In this document: in pieces, positions 24,589 to 32,690 of the stretch
Layout of the letters: every line of letters starts with the position of its first letter
Numbering within the stretch: the first letter of the stretch is position 1
From: Nonomuraea helvata
Lineage (GTDB): Bacteria > Actinomycetota > Actinomycetes > Streptosporangiales > Streptosporangiaceae
Length of the DNA: 64,000 bases
NCBI RefSeq assembly: GCF_039535785.1
Contig: NZ_BAAAXV010000008.1
Coordinates: 186,001 to 250,000, forward strand
Direction of reading: 5' to 3'
Made by a program: the position numbers and the translations under genes
The notes under the pieces: generated by a model
What the model was told of the DNA's origin: nothing
The model's database searches: none
What the model saw: the letters and a program-made list of their open reading frames with translations, nothing else

Positions 24589-25152
24589 TCAGGTTTGGCG
24601 GCGGCTGCGGTAGGCGGCGGTCTTGGCGCGAGCCGTACACGCCGCGCTGCAGTAACGGCGCGAACCGTTGCGGGTCAGGTCGATGTAGACCGCCTCGCAG
24701 TGGTGCGCCTCGCACGTCCCGAAGCGGTCTGGGCCGTAGCCGTCCACGATGAGTGCCAGCGCCGTGGCGAACTCGCCCCCCAGAGCATCCACCTGGGTGC
24801 CGCCCGAGCCGTGGAAGTGCAGGTGGAACGGCTGGCCGACGTCCTCGACCAGGTACGGCTGTGCGCCGTACCTGCGGATCAGGGCGTTGATGTGGGCGGC
24901 CTGGTCCGCCGGCCGTTCGGCCAGCAGCGCCTGTCGCAGCTCGCCGGCCAGCTCGGCCAGGCGCCGCCCGGCGTCCGGGGCCGCGCACAGGGCCGCACTC
25001 GTGCGGTCGCCGAGCTGGGCGGCGAACGCCGTCGCCAGTTCCTCGTCCGTCAGTGGCTGTATCGAGGCGCCGCCCCGCCAGCGCGTGGTGGCCAGATTGA
25101 CCAGCTCGGCGATCAGCGGAGCCTGCCGGGTCACGTTACAGGCTATCTCCAC
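24589..25152 (-). CDS. CGNR zinc-finger protein
   Basis: This 187-residue protein belongs to the actinomycete ABATE/CGNR group. The C-terminal treble-clef zinc finger is clear (FGTCEAHHCEAVYIDLTRNG, then SRRYCSAACTARAKTAAYR), and the N-terminal ABATE-like part ends in a loop with HLHFHG. It is likely a DNA-binding regulator of the divergent MFS gene (63-bp gap). The start codon at 25152 is the best guess. Confidence 0.85.
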   Translation of the reverse strand: MEIACNVTRQAPLIAELVNLATTRWRGGASIQPLTDEELATAFAAQLGDRTSAALCAAPDAGRRLAELAGELRQALLAERPADQAAHINALIRRYGAQPYLVEDVGQPFHLHFHGSGGTQVDALGGEFATALALIVDGYGPDRFGTCEAHHCEAVYIDLTRNGSRRYCSAACTARAKTAAYRSRRQT

Positions 25153-25215
25153 TTGACTGGTAACACCCTTCCGTGTGTCATAGGCATAATCCAGTTAGAT
25201 GGTAACGGAGTCGCC

Positions 25216-26460
25216 ATGTTCGCGCCCTATCGCCGCCTGCTCGCCCATCCAGGCGTCCCTCACCTGGTCGTCGCCGGGCTCATCGTCAAGCTCGGCACCC
25301 CCGTGCTCAGCCTCGCCCTGCTGCTGGCCGCTGTCGACCGGCTCGGCTCCTACGCCACCGCCGGGCTCGTGCTCACCGGTCACGCCTTCGCCCTGGCCCT
25401 GTGCGCGCCGCTCGGCGGGCGCATCGCCGACCGGTACGGCCTACGCCCGGCTCTGACCGGCTACTTGGCCGCCCACGCCCTCGCTTACGCCCTGCTCCTG
25501 CTCGCACCGCCGGCCCTGATGATCGGCGCCGCGGTGCTGCTGGGGGCTACCACCCCGCCCGCGGGGTCGGTCATCAGAGGCGTCTGGCCGCGCCTCGTCC
25601 CCGCTGCCGCTCTGCCCGCCGCCTACGCCGTCGACAATGCCGTCAACGAACTGACCTTCATCGCCGGCCCCGCGCTCGTGCCGGTCCTGACCTGGGTCAT
25701 CCCGGCCCAGGGCGTGGTGGCGGCCGCGGGCGCCGCCGTCCTGCTCGGGACCGCGTTACTCCTTGCTCTCCCTGCGGTACGGCAGGCCGCACCCACCCCG
25801 CCCGGCAGGTTCCGCCTGGCCGGGCCGCTCACCCACCGGCGCACCCTCGTGCTGCTGGCCATCGCCGCCTTCGGCACCTTCGCCTTCGGCTGCCTGCGCA
25901 TCGCCACGGTCGCCTCCGCCACCGCCTTCGGCTCGGCCTCCTCCGCAGGCGTGCTGATGGGCCTGCTGTCGGCCGGCGCCCTCCTCGGCACCCTCGGGTA
26001 CGGCGCGCGGGCGTGGCACATCACTGGGCCCATCACCGGCGGGCGCCTGCTCGTCCTGCTCTCGCTCGCTGAGGCGGCCGTCCTGCTCGGCGGAGGCTGG
26101 GCGCCCGGCTTCGTGACGCTCGCCCTGCTGGTCACTCTCGTCGGGTTGGTGACCGGGCCGCGCGACGCGGTCGTGCCGGCCCTGCTCGCCGACCACGCCC
26201 CCGCTCGGTACCGCACCGAGGTCTTCGCCTGGCTCAACACCTTCATGTGGGCCGGATACGGCCTGGGCACCGCCGTCGCCGGCCGGCTCACCGGCCCTCA
26301 CGACACCGGAGCCACCGCCTTCGGTGCGGCCGCGGTCGCGGCCGTAGCAGGGGCGATCCTGGCAGCCGTCGCCGGCCGGTTCGCCTCGCCCTTGCGCACG
26401 CCCGCAGCAGCGCCAGGTGGGGATCATTTCCGTGAACCTGATCACACAGCTGACAGCTGA
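25216..26460 (+). CDS. MFS transporter
   Basis: This 414-residue protein has about twelve hydrophobic helices and MFS motif A (GGRIADRYGLRPALTGY). The middle loop is short. It is a putative small-molecule exporter. AACGGAG precedes the ATG. The divergent CGNR zinc-finger gene is the likely regulator; two TGGTAAC direct repeats lie in their shared promoter region (25158-25205). Confidence 0.88.
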   Translation: MFAPYRRLLAHPGVPHLVVAGLIVKLGTPVLSLALLLAAVDRLGSYATAGLVLTGHAFALALCAPLGGRIADRYGLRPALTGYLAAHALAYALLLLAPPALMIGAAVLLGATTPPAGSVIRGVWPRLVPAAALPAAYAVDNAVNELTFIAGPALVPVLTWVIPAQGVVAAAGAAVLLGTALLLALPAVRQAAPTPPGRFRLAGPLTHRRTLVLLAIAAFGTFAFGCLRIATVASATAFGSASSAGVLMGLLSAGALLGTLGYGARAWHITGPITGGRLLVLLSLAEAAVLLGGGWAPGFVTLALLVTLVGLVTGPRDAVVPALLADHAPARYRTEVFAWLNTFMWAGYGLGTAVAGRLTGPHDTGATAFGAAAVAAVAGAILAAVAGRFASPLRTPAAAPGGDHFREPDHTADS

Positions 26461-26557
26461 GGCCCGGACAGGACATGCGAGCATGTCCGGCACGGATACG
26501 AGACCTGCCCGCACATAGCGTGGACCGTCCGCAGACCGGCAGGACCGAGGTCGGTGC

Positions 26558-28912
26558 TCAGTCTGCGGCAGCGGCGGGGCGGGGCAGGCGGAGCCCTTTG
26601 AGGGCGAGTGCGTTGACCGCGACGATGAAGCTCGATCCGGACATGGACAGGGCCGCGATCTCCGGCCGCAGCACCAGACCGAAGGCGGGCTCGAAGACGC
26701 CGGCGGCGATCGGCAGCGCGATCGTGTTGTAGCCGATCGCCCAGCCCAGGTTCTGCCGCATCTTGCGCAACGTGCCGCGGCCGATGGCCAGCGCCGTCGG
26801 GACGTCGAGCGGGTCGGAACGCATGAGCACCACGTCGGCGGTCTCGATGGCGACATCGGTACCGGCGCCGATCGCGATGCCCAGGTCGGCCTGGGCCAGC
26901 GCCGGGGCGTCGTTGACGCCGTCGCCGACCATCGCGACCCTGCGCCCGCCGCTCTGCAACTCGGCGACCTTGGCGGCCTTGTCGCCCGGCAGCACCTCGG
27001 CGATCACCGTGTCGATGCCGAGCTGATCGCCGATCCGCCGGGCGGTGGCCTCGTTGTCGCCGGTCAGCATGACAACCTCCACACCGGCCTCGTGCAGCGC
27101 GGCCACGGCGGCCGCTGAACTGTCGCGGGGGGCGTCGGCGATGCCGATCACCCCTGCCACGCGCCCGTCCACGGCGGCGACGACCGCGGTGCGTCCGCCC
27201 GCCGCCAGTTCCTCACGGCGTACGGCCAGGGCGCCGAGGTCGATGCCTTCCGCCTGCATGAGTTTCGTGTTGCCCACCACGACCCGGCGCCCGTCCACCT
27301 GAGCCGTCGCGCCGTGACCCGGGACGTTCGCGAAGCCGGTGGCCCGGGGGACGCCGGGGGCGTGCGCGTCGGCGTACCGGACCACGGCCTCGGCCAGCGG
27401 GTGCTCGGACTCCCGCTCGACGGCGGCCACCAGCCGCAGCAGTTCGGCCTCCTCCAGGCCGTCGACGATCACATCGGTGACCTCCGGCTCGCCCCTGGTC
27501 AGGGTGCCGGTCTTGTCCATGACCACGGTCTGGATGCGAGCCGAGGTCTCCAGCGCCATGGCGTTCTTGAAGAGCACGCCACGCTTGGCGCCGAGGCCGG
27601 TGCCCACCATGATCGCGGTGGGGGTGGCCAGGCCGAGCGCGTCGGGGCAGGTGATCACGACGACGGTGATGGCGAAGAGCATGGCCGTTCCTGCCGTCGC
27701 GCCCGCCACCAGCCAGGCCGCCAGCGTCAGCCCGCCGCCGATGAGCGCGACGAGGACCAGCCAGAACGCCGCCCGGTCGGCCAGGCGCTGCCCGGGTGCC
27801 TTGGAGTTCTGGGCCTGCTGGACGAGCTTGACGATCTGGGCCAGGGCGGTGTCGGCGCCGACCTTGGTGGCCCGTACCCGCAGAGTGCCGTTCTTGTTGA
27901 TGGTCGCGCCGACCACCGCGGAGCCCGGAGCTTTGTGCACCGGCAGGCTCTCGCCGGTGACCATCGACTCGTCGACCTCGCTCTCGCCCTCCACGACCTC
28001 GCCGTCGACCGCGATCTTCGTGCCGGGACGGACCACCAGCACGTCCCCGACCACGACCTCGGCCGTGGGGATCTCCACCTGCTCGCCGTCGCGGATCACC
28101 ACCGCCTTGGGCGGGGCCAGGTCCAGCAGCGCCCGGATCGCGTCGTTGGCGCCGCCTCTGGCCCGCATCTCGAACCAGTGCCCCAGCAGCACGAACGCCG
28201 CCAGCACGGTCGCGGCCTCGTAGAACACCTCGCCGCCGCCGGTCAGCGTGATGTACAGCGAGTACAGCCAGCCCGCCCCGATCGCCACGGCGACCAGCAC
28301 CATCATGTCCAGCGTGCGCGCCCGCAACGCCCGTACGGCGCCGTCGAAGAAGATCCACGACGAGTAGAAGATCACCGGCAGGCTGAGCAGCAGCGCCCAC
28401 ACGCCCTCGCGCAGCCCGAACGGCACCGGCACGTCCAGCCCCAGCACCTCCCGGCCGATCGGCGACCAGATCAGGATCGGGACCGACAGCACGGCCGCCA
28501 CCAGGAACCGGTTGCGCATGTCGGCCACCATGGCCTCCATCGACATGGCGCCGTGGCCCCCGTGCCCCATCATCTCGTGCGGAGACGCTTCATGCTCCGC
28601 AGCGGGCTCAAGAACCGCCTGCTCGGCGCCTGGCGGGTCGGGCTCCGCCATGGGGTCGCAGACGTGCGACGGCACCGACTGCCCCGCGCAGTGATAGCCG
28701 CATTCCCGGACCCAGCGGCGAAGCTCGGCCAAGGACGTGGCCCTCGGGTCGAACACCACGGTGGCGGTCTGCCCTACCGGGTTCACCTCGACCTCGATCA
28801 CTCCAGGGCGGCGGCTCAGGACGGCACGCACGACGTTCTGCTCCGAGGCCCACCGTAGCCCGCTCACGTCGAGAACCGCTGTGCTGCGATCCTTGGTCTC
28901 GCCGGTCGTCAT
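26558..28912 (-). CDS. P1B-type metal ATPase with CPD motif
   Basis: This 784-residue heavy-metal pump differs from copA in three ways. The N-terminal HMA fold has lost its cysteines (SGLRWASEQNVV in place of GMTCxxC). A Met/His-rich stretch follows (HEMMGHGGHGAMSMEAM). The transport motif is TCPDALGLATPTA, not CPC. Catalytic motifs are normal (DKTGTLTRGE; SEHPLAEAV; GDGVNDAPALAQADLG). The ATG at 28912 has GGAGGAG before it. Substrate is uncertain: the copper context suggests Cu, but CPD is unusual. It lies downstream of the BlaI/M56 pair. Confidence 0.9.
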   Translation of the reverse strand: MTTGETKDRSTAVLDVSGLRWASEQNVVRAVLSRRPGVIEVEVNPVGQTATVVFDPRATSLAELRRWVRECGYHCAGQSVPSHVCDPMAEPDPPGAEQAVLEPAAEHEASPHEMMGHGGHGAMSMEAMVADMRNRFLVAAVLSVPILIWSPIGREVLGLDVPVPFGLREGVWALLLSLPVIFYSSWIFFDGAVRALRARTLDMMVLVAVAIGAGWLYSLYITLTGGGEVFYEAATVLAAFVLLGHWFEMRARGGANDAIRALLDLAPPKAVVIRDGEQVEIPTAEVVVGDVLVVRPGTKIAVDGEVVEGESEVDESMVTGESLPVHKAPGSAVVGATINKNGTLRVRATKVGADTALAQIVKLVQQAQNSKAPGQRLADRAAFWLVLVALIGGGLTLAAWLVAGATAGTAMLFAITVVVITCPDALGLATPTAIMVGTGLGAKRGVLFKNAMALETSARIQTVVMDKTGTLTRGEPEVTDVIVDGLEEAELLRLVAAVERESEHPLAEAVVRYADAHAPGVPRATGFANVPGHGATAQVDGRRVVVGNTKLMQAEGIDLGALAVRREELAAGGRTAVVAAVDGRVAGVIGIADAPRDSSAAAVAALHEAGVEVVMLTGDNEATARRIGDQLGIDTVIAEVLPGDKAAKVAELQSGGRRVAMVGDGVNDAPALAQADLGIAIGAGTDVAIETADVVLMRSDPLDVPTALAIGRGTLRKMRQNLGWAIGYNTIALPIAAGVFEPAFGLVLRPEIAALSMSGSSFIVAVNALALKGLRLPRPAAAAD

Positions 28913-28944
28913 GGCTCCTCCATACCCGTCAGGTGGCGCTCTAT

Positions 28945-28963
28945 CTACCATTACTCATAGTAG
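28945..28963. promoter_or_regulatory. Candidate BlaI/CopY-type operator upstream of CPD ATPase
   Basis: CTACCATTACTCATAGTAG is an imperfect 19-bp palindrome (CTAC-N-AT ... AT-N-GTAG) 33 bp upstream of the ATPase start. It shares the CTAC/GTAG ends with the palindrome at 29131. BlaI/CopY-family repressors bind TACA/TGTA- or CTAC/GTAG-type dyads, and a BlaI gene is close by. Binding is inferred. Confidence 0.5.
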
Positions 28964-29046
28964 AAGTTGCGTCCTGAGGCGTCGTATGGCGACCTCAAGG
29001 AGTCCCGGATCACGCTCGTACGTGCGAACTCACCGATGCTCATGCT

Positions 29047-29082
29047 GGCATGCGACTTCATGCCGGCATCAAGTCGCATGCC
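29047..29082. terminator. Stem-loop between M56 and CPD-ATPase genes
   Basis: GGCATGCGACTT (29047-29058) and AAGTCGCATGCC (29071-29082) form a perfect 12-bp stem. The loop CATGCCGGCATC contains a further palindrome. It lies between the M56 stop and the ATPase promoter region and may end the blaI-M56 transcript. Confidence 0.5.
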
Positions 29083-29130
29083 GGCCCCATGTCCAAAGCG
29101 GCGCCGCGCCGACGGTCTCGAAGCTTGCTA

Positions 29131-29146
29131 CTACGAGTATTCGTAG
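29131..29146. promoter_or_regulatory. Palindrome just past the M56 gene
   Basis: CTACGA-GTAT-TCGTAG is a perfect 6-bp dyad on a 4-bp centre, directly beyond the M56 stop codon. It resembles the dyad at 28945 and may be a second binding site for the BlaI-type repressor. Confidence 0.4.
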
Positions 29147-29147
29147 G

Positions 29148-30098
29148 TCAGAAGGTGAGGAGCGAATGGCAGTGATGTGCCAGGAAGGAGCTGAGGCCGG
29201 GCACCAGCGCGACCATCGCGGGCCCACCCAGCAGCAGGGCGACCGCGAGCAGCCCGGTGAGGCGCTCGCGACGGCCGAGCGGCGCCTCGGGATTGAGCAT
29301 ACGGCGCACGCGGGTGATCGCCGTCTCGCCGCCCGCGCCCAGCGTGAACGCGGGCGCGTGGCCGGTGGCCAGCCGGACCAGCGCGGCGGCGATCTGCACA
29401 CGCGGGTGGCGGCGCGCGGCGACGTCGTCGGCCAGCAGCTCGATCAGCCTGGCGATCTCCGTCCTGGCCTGCTCGAACAGCGGGACGTGCGGGAAGGCCC
29501 GGGCCAGAGCCTCGCCGGCGGCGAGCACCAGGTGATGGCGGCCCCGCAGATGCGCCCGCTCGTGCTCCAGCACCGCTGCGACCTGCTCAGGAGCGAGACT
29601 TCGCAGCGCGCCCGTGGTGATGACCATCTGGGCGTGCCTGCCGGGCACGCAGTAGGCCAGCCGCTCGTCGTACTCGATCACGACCGCGCCGAGGTCGCTG
29701 TCGCGCCGGCCCAGCAGACCGAGCAGCGCCGCGTGCTCGCGACGTTCGGCGCGGGCTCTGACGAGGACGGCCGCACCGCAATAGGCGACGCGTGCCAGCA
29801 CCGCTCCCGCGGCCAGCAGCGCGCCCCCACCCGCCGGCGTGACTCCGGATCCGTCGTTCAGCATGTCGGCGCAGGCCTCGAACAGCCCGGCCAGGCCGTG
29901 CCCCACGACCTCGGGAGGGACGGCGAAGGCCAGCGCCGCCAGCGCCGTCGAGGCGACCACCGAAGCGGCCGCCGCCTGCCAGAGCGCGATCGCCAGCCGG
30001 GGTGCCCGATCGGCCCGGCGCGCCGCCCGCCGGCCCAGCCGGGGCAGCCAGATCGCGGCCACGACCGTGTAGAGCAGCAGGACGATGGCGGCGATCAT
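29148..30098 (-). CDS. M56 family (BlaR1-like) membrane metallopeptidase
   Basis: This 316-residue membrane protease has three or four helices (near residues 2-17, 35-58, 80-105 and 285-305) and the zinc motif HERAH in AAVLEHERAHLRGRHHL. It lacks the extracellular sensor domain of true BlaR1. Its start overlaps the stop of the BlaI gene (ATGA). The pair probably works as a proteolytic switch: the protease removes the repressor in response to a signal. The adjacent P1B-ATPase suggests a metal signal. Confidence 0.88.
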   Translation of the reverse strand: MIAAIVLLLYTVVAAIWLPRLGRRAARRADRAPRLAIALWQAAAASVVASTALAALAFAVPPEVVGHGLAGLFEACADMLNDGSGVTPAGGGALLAAGAVLARVAYCGAAVLVRARAERREHAALLGLLGRRDSDLGAVVIEYDERLAYCVPGRHAQMVITTGALRSLAPEQVAAVLEHERAHLRGRHHLVLAAGEALARAFPHVPLFEQARTEIARLIELLADDVAARRHPRVQIAAALVRLATGHAPAFTLGAGGETAITRVRRMLNPEAPLGRRERLTGLLAVALLLGGPAMVALVPGLSSFLAHHCHSLLTF

Positions 30099-30469
30099 GC
30101 CCGACCGCCCCGGGGCGGGAACACCTGCAGCGCCGCCTCCAGCGCGGCGGCCTCCTCCGGCGTCAGCCGCTCCAGGAAGTGCACCAGCGTGGCGGCCTGG
30201 TTGCCGCTGCCCGCGAGCGCGCTGCGCATCAGGTCGGCCGTGTAAGCCTCCTTGGAGGCGACCGGCTCGTAGACGTACGCTCGACCGACGGGCCGGCGCT
30301 TCAGCAGGCCCTTGGTGTGCAGCTTGTCCATCACGGTCATCACCGTGGTGTAAGCGATGGCCCGCTCCTGGCGAAGGTCTTCCAGGACATCTCGTACGGA
30401 GGCGGGCCGGCGCCGGGCCCACATCCGGTCCATGATCGTGGATTCGAGTTCGCCGAGACCCCGCGTCAT
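30095..30469 (-). CDS. BlaI/MecI/CopY-family repressor
   Basis: This 124-residue winged-helix repressor (LGELESTIMDRMWARRRPAS, then YTTVMTVMDKLHTKGLLKRR) has a C-terminal dimerisation part (LVHFLERLTPEEAAALEAAL). TAGCAT lies 7 nt before the ATG with no ribosome site, so the mRNA is probably leaderless. It is coupled to the M56 gene. Likely operators are the CTAC/GTAG dyads at 28945 and 29131. Confidence 0.9.
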   Translation of the reverse strand: MTRGLGELESTIMDRMWARRRPASVRDVLEDLRQERAIAYTTVMTVMDKLHTKGLLKRRPVGRAYVYEPVASKEAYTADLMRSALAGSGNQAATLVHFLERLTPEEAAALEAALQVFPPRGGRA

Positions 30470-30495
30470 GCCGGCAATGCTACCGGCGATCGTAG

Positions 30496-31638
30496 TCAGA
30501 GCGTTTCGCGTGCCGTGATCGCCCGCTTGAGCTTGATCAGGTCCTTGGGGGAGTTGACCGCGACGGCGCCCACCAGCACGCCGTTCCGGGTGAAGGCCAC
30601 GGCGAACCGTTCTTCTTCCGGGGAGCCGGCGGTGATGCTCGCCGCGTCCGCGAGGTGCGGGAGCCCGGCCGTCTGGACGCGGGCGCCGTGCACATGGGTG
30701 GCGAAGTTCGGCACGTCCGCGAAGGGCTGCGCGTTCTCCGGTCCGGCCAGCAGATTCCGGGCGGCGACCGCGCCCTGCTCGTTGGCGTTGGACCAGTGCT
30801 CGATGCGCACCGTCTCCCCGCCGAAGAGGCCGTGCGGCCAGCGCGCGACATCCCCCGCGGCCACGATGTCGGTCGACTCCGTCGCGAACAGCGTCGGCTC
30901 GCACAGCACGCCGTCGTCCACGGACAGGCCGCTGCCGTCCAGCCATTCGGTGTTCGGCGCCACGCCCATGCCCCCGACGACCAGGTCCGCGGCGATGGAC
31001 CGGCCGTCGCTGAGCCGTACCTGGCCGCCGTTCACGGCGGTGACCCTGGCGTTCGTGACGAGCTCGACGCCGTTGCGCTCATGGTGCGCGGCCAGCCAGC
31101 GGGACGCCTCCTCGCCGAGCCCGGCGTGCATGGGGTACGGCGCCGGGTCGACCAGGGTGACCTTCCTGCCGAGCTGCCGTGCTGTGGAGGCCACCTCGCC
31201 CCCGATGAAGCCGCCGCCGATGACCAGCACGTGCTCGTGCCCCGACTCGAGCTGCGCGCGCAGCGCCAGCGCGTCGTCGAGGGTGCGCAGGGTGCGCACG
31301 CCGTCGAGCCGTCGCGGGCGCGCGCCGCTGGCGATGACCAGGCCGTCGTAGCCGACCTCGGCGCCGTCGTCGAGGGTGACCGTCCGGCTCCGGACGTCGA
31401 GGCGTACGGCCTGCCGCCCGCGCAGCCACTGGTCGCCGACCTCCTCCGCGCCGGGGAGCGTGACGTCGTCGTCGCCACGCAGCACGCTCTTCGAGAGCGG
31501 CGGGCGGTTGTACGGCAGGTGCGTCTCGGCTCCGACCAGTGTGACCTCGCCCTCGAAGCCCTCCCGGCGCAGCGTCTGCACGGCCCGCAGCCCGGCCAGC
31601 GAAGCGCCGACAACGGTGATCTTGTTGATTCTTCCCAT
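30496..31638 (-). CDS. Ferredoxin-reductase-like FAD/NAD(P) oxidoreductase
   Basis: This 380-residue flavoprotein of the BphA4/rubredoxin-reductase type has an FAD-binding GASLAGLRAVQTLR at the N-terminus, PYNRPPLSK, a second dinucleotide fold VLVIGGGFIGGEVAS for NAD(P)H, and an FAD-binding AAGDVARW. The C-terminal reductase domain ends VAVNSPKDLIKLKRA. It is divergent from the second copZ, and three CsoR-like boxes lie between them. A role in reducing copper or repairing copper-damaged redox centres is inference. Confidence 0.9.
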   Translation of the reverse strand: MGRINKITVVGASLAGLRAVQTLRREGFEGEVTLVGAETHLPYNRPPLSKSVLRGDDDVTLPGAEEVGDQWLRGRQAVRLDVRSRTVTLDDGAEVGYDGLVIASGARPRRLDGVRTLRTLDDALALRAQLESGHEHVLVIGGGFIGGEVASTARQLGRKVTLVDPAPYPMHAGLGEEASRWLAAHHERNGVELVTNARVTAVNGGQVRLSDGRSIAADLVVGGMGVAPNTEWLDGSGLSVDDGVLCEPTLFATESTDIVAAGDVARWPHGLFGGETVRIEHWSNANEQGAVAARNLLAGPENAQPFADVPNFATHVHGARVQTAGLPHLADAASITAGSPEEERFAVAFTRNGVLVGAVAVNSPKDLIKLKRAITARETL

Positions 31639-31648
31639 GCCGGCGACA

Positions 31649-31768
31649 ATACCTACAGGGGGTATATGGCTGGCAATGTGACATGGATCTCATATACCCC
31701 TAGGCCGTATGCCTTGCCTTGGAAAGGATCGCGGCGTACCGTCTCCTCTGCATACCCGGCAGGGGTAT
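31649..31768. promoter_or_regulatory. Three CsoR-type operators in a divergent promoter
   Basis: 17-bp sites ATACCTACAGGGGGTAT (31649-31665), ATACCCCTAGGCCGTAT (31694-31710) and ATACCCGGCAGGGGTAT (31752-31768) share the form ATAC(C/G)-N5-GGGGTAT in one orientation or the other. They match the site before csoR. The outer two lie 11 bp before the flavoprotein start and 20 bp before copZ. Confidence 0.8.
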
Positions 31769-31788
31769 GAAGGAAAGGAGATGTCGCG

Positions 31789-31998
31789 ATGAGCACGAGC
31801 ACGTACAAGGTGTCGGGGATGACCTGCGGCGGGTGCGCCGGCAAGGTGAAGGCGGAGATCGGCAAGGTCGCCGGGGTCTCATCGGTGGCCGTCGAGCTGG
31901 CGACCGGACAGGTCACCGTCACCTCGGACGGCCCGCTCGACGACGCCGAGATCAGGAACGTCGTGGAAGAGGTCGGCTACGAAGTGGTCGCCGGCTGA
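31789..31998 (+). CDS. copZ: Second copper chaperone (HMA domain)
   Basis: This 69-residue HMA protein with GMTCGGC (Cys13, Cys16) is clearly a paralogue of the chaperone at 21115. GAAAGGAG precedes the ATG, and a CsoR-type box lies just upstream. It could feed the CPD ATPase, whose own HMA site has lost its cysteines; that link is inference. Confidence 0.93.
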   Translation: MSTSTYKVSGMTCGGCAGKVKAEIGKVAGVSSVAVELATGQVTVTSDGPLDDAEIRNVVEEVGYEVVAG

Positions 31999-32049
31999 AC
32001 CGCCGAGGTGCCGCCGGGCTGCACGGAGCGCGACAGAGTGCACGTTTTC

Positions 32050-32062
32050 CGACAAAATGTAT
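32050..32062. promoter_or_regulatory. TetR operator, first copy
   Basis: CGACA-AAA-TGTAT lies 29 bp before the TetR start and is nearly the same dyad as ATACA-CCA-TGTAT at 33343, before the DUF2218 gene. A -10-like TACACT follows at 32079, 7 nt from the start codon. Confidence 0.55.
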
Positions 32063-32090
32063 CCTTTGCGGCACCTCGTACACTGGCCAG

Positions 32091-32669
32091 GTGCCGAAAC
32101 TGTGGAACGAGACGATCGAGGCGCACCGCCGTACCGTGCATGACGCGATCCTGGACGCCACCGTCGAGCTGGTGCGCGAGCGGGGACTGCTGGCGGTGAC
32201 GATGTCGCAGATCGCCGAGAAGACCGGCATCGGCCGGGCCACGCTCTACAAGTACTTCCCTGACGTCGAGACGATCCTGGTGGCCTGGCACGGCCGCCAG
32301 GTCGCGGGGCATCTGGAGCGACTCTCCCGTGCGGGGGAGCATGAGGGCGATGCCGGGCAGCGGCTCGAGGCCGTGCTGGAGACGTACGCGTTCATCCATC
32401 AGCAGATGGCGCGCCACGGTTTCGGCCCCGATCTGGTCGCGCTCCTGCACCGGTCGCAGGACGTCGGTCACGCCCAGCATCAGATACACGCCTTGCTCCG
32501 CGACGCGCTGAGCGAGGGCGTGCGGGCCGGTGCCGTGCGCGACGACGTGGCGGCGGAGGAGCTCGCCGCGTTCTGCCTGCACGCGCTGCAGGCGGCTGCC
32601 GTCCTCCCTTCGAAGGACGCCGTCCAGCGGCTCGTCGCGGTCACCCTGGGCGGGTTGCGAGCCCGCTGA
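32091..32669 (+). CDS. TetR family regulator
   Basis: This 192-residue protein has a TetR helix-turn-helix (LLAVTMSQIAEKTGIGRATL, then YKYFPDVETILVAW). The GTG at 32091 lies 7 nt after TACACT with no ribosome site, so a leaderless mRNA is likely. It is convergent with the DUF2218 gene. The same operator sequence stands before both genes, so the DUF2218 gene is its likely target. Confidence 0.88.
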   Translation: MPKLWNETIEAHRRTVHDAILDATVELVRERGLLAVTMSQIAEKTGIGRATLYKYFPDVETILVAWHGRQVAGHLERLSRAGEHEGDAGQRLEAVLETYAFIHQQMARHGFGPDLVALLHRSQDVGHAQHQIHALLRDALSEGVRAGAVRDDVAAEELAAFCLHALQAAAVLPSKDAVQRLVAVTLGGLRAR

Positions 32670-32690
32670 GCCCGTTGCGGCCTTCCGGTC

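Noticed and set aside
28922..28938. ATACCCGTCAGGTGGCG, a half-match to the CsoR box next to the CPD ATPase start
   Set aside because: Only one arm fits, and it overlaps the ribosome-site region.
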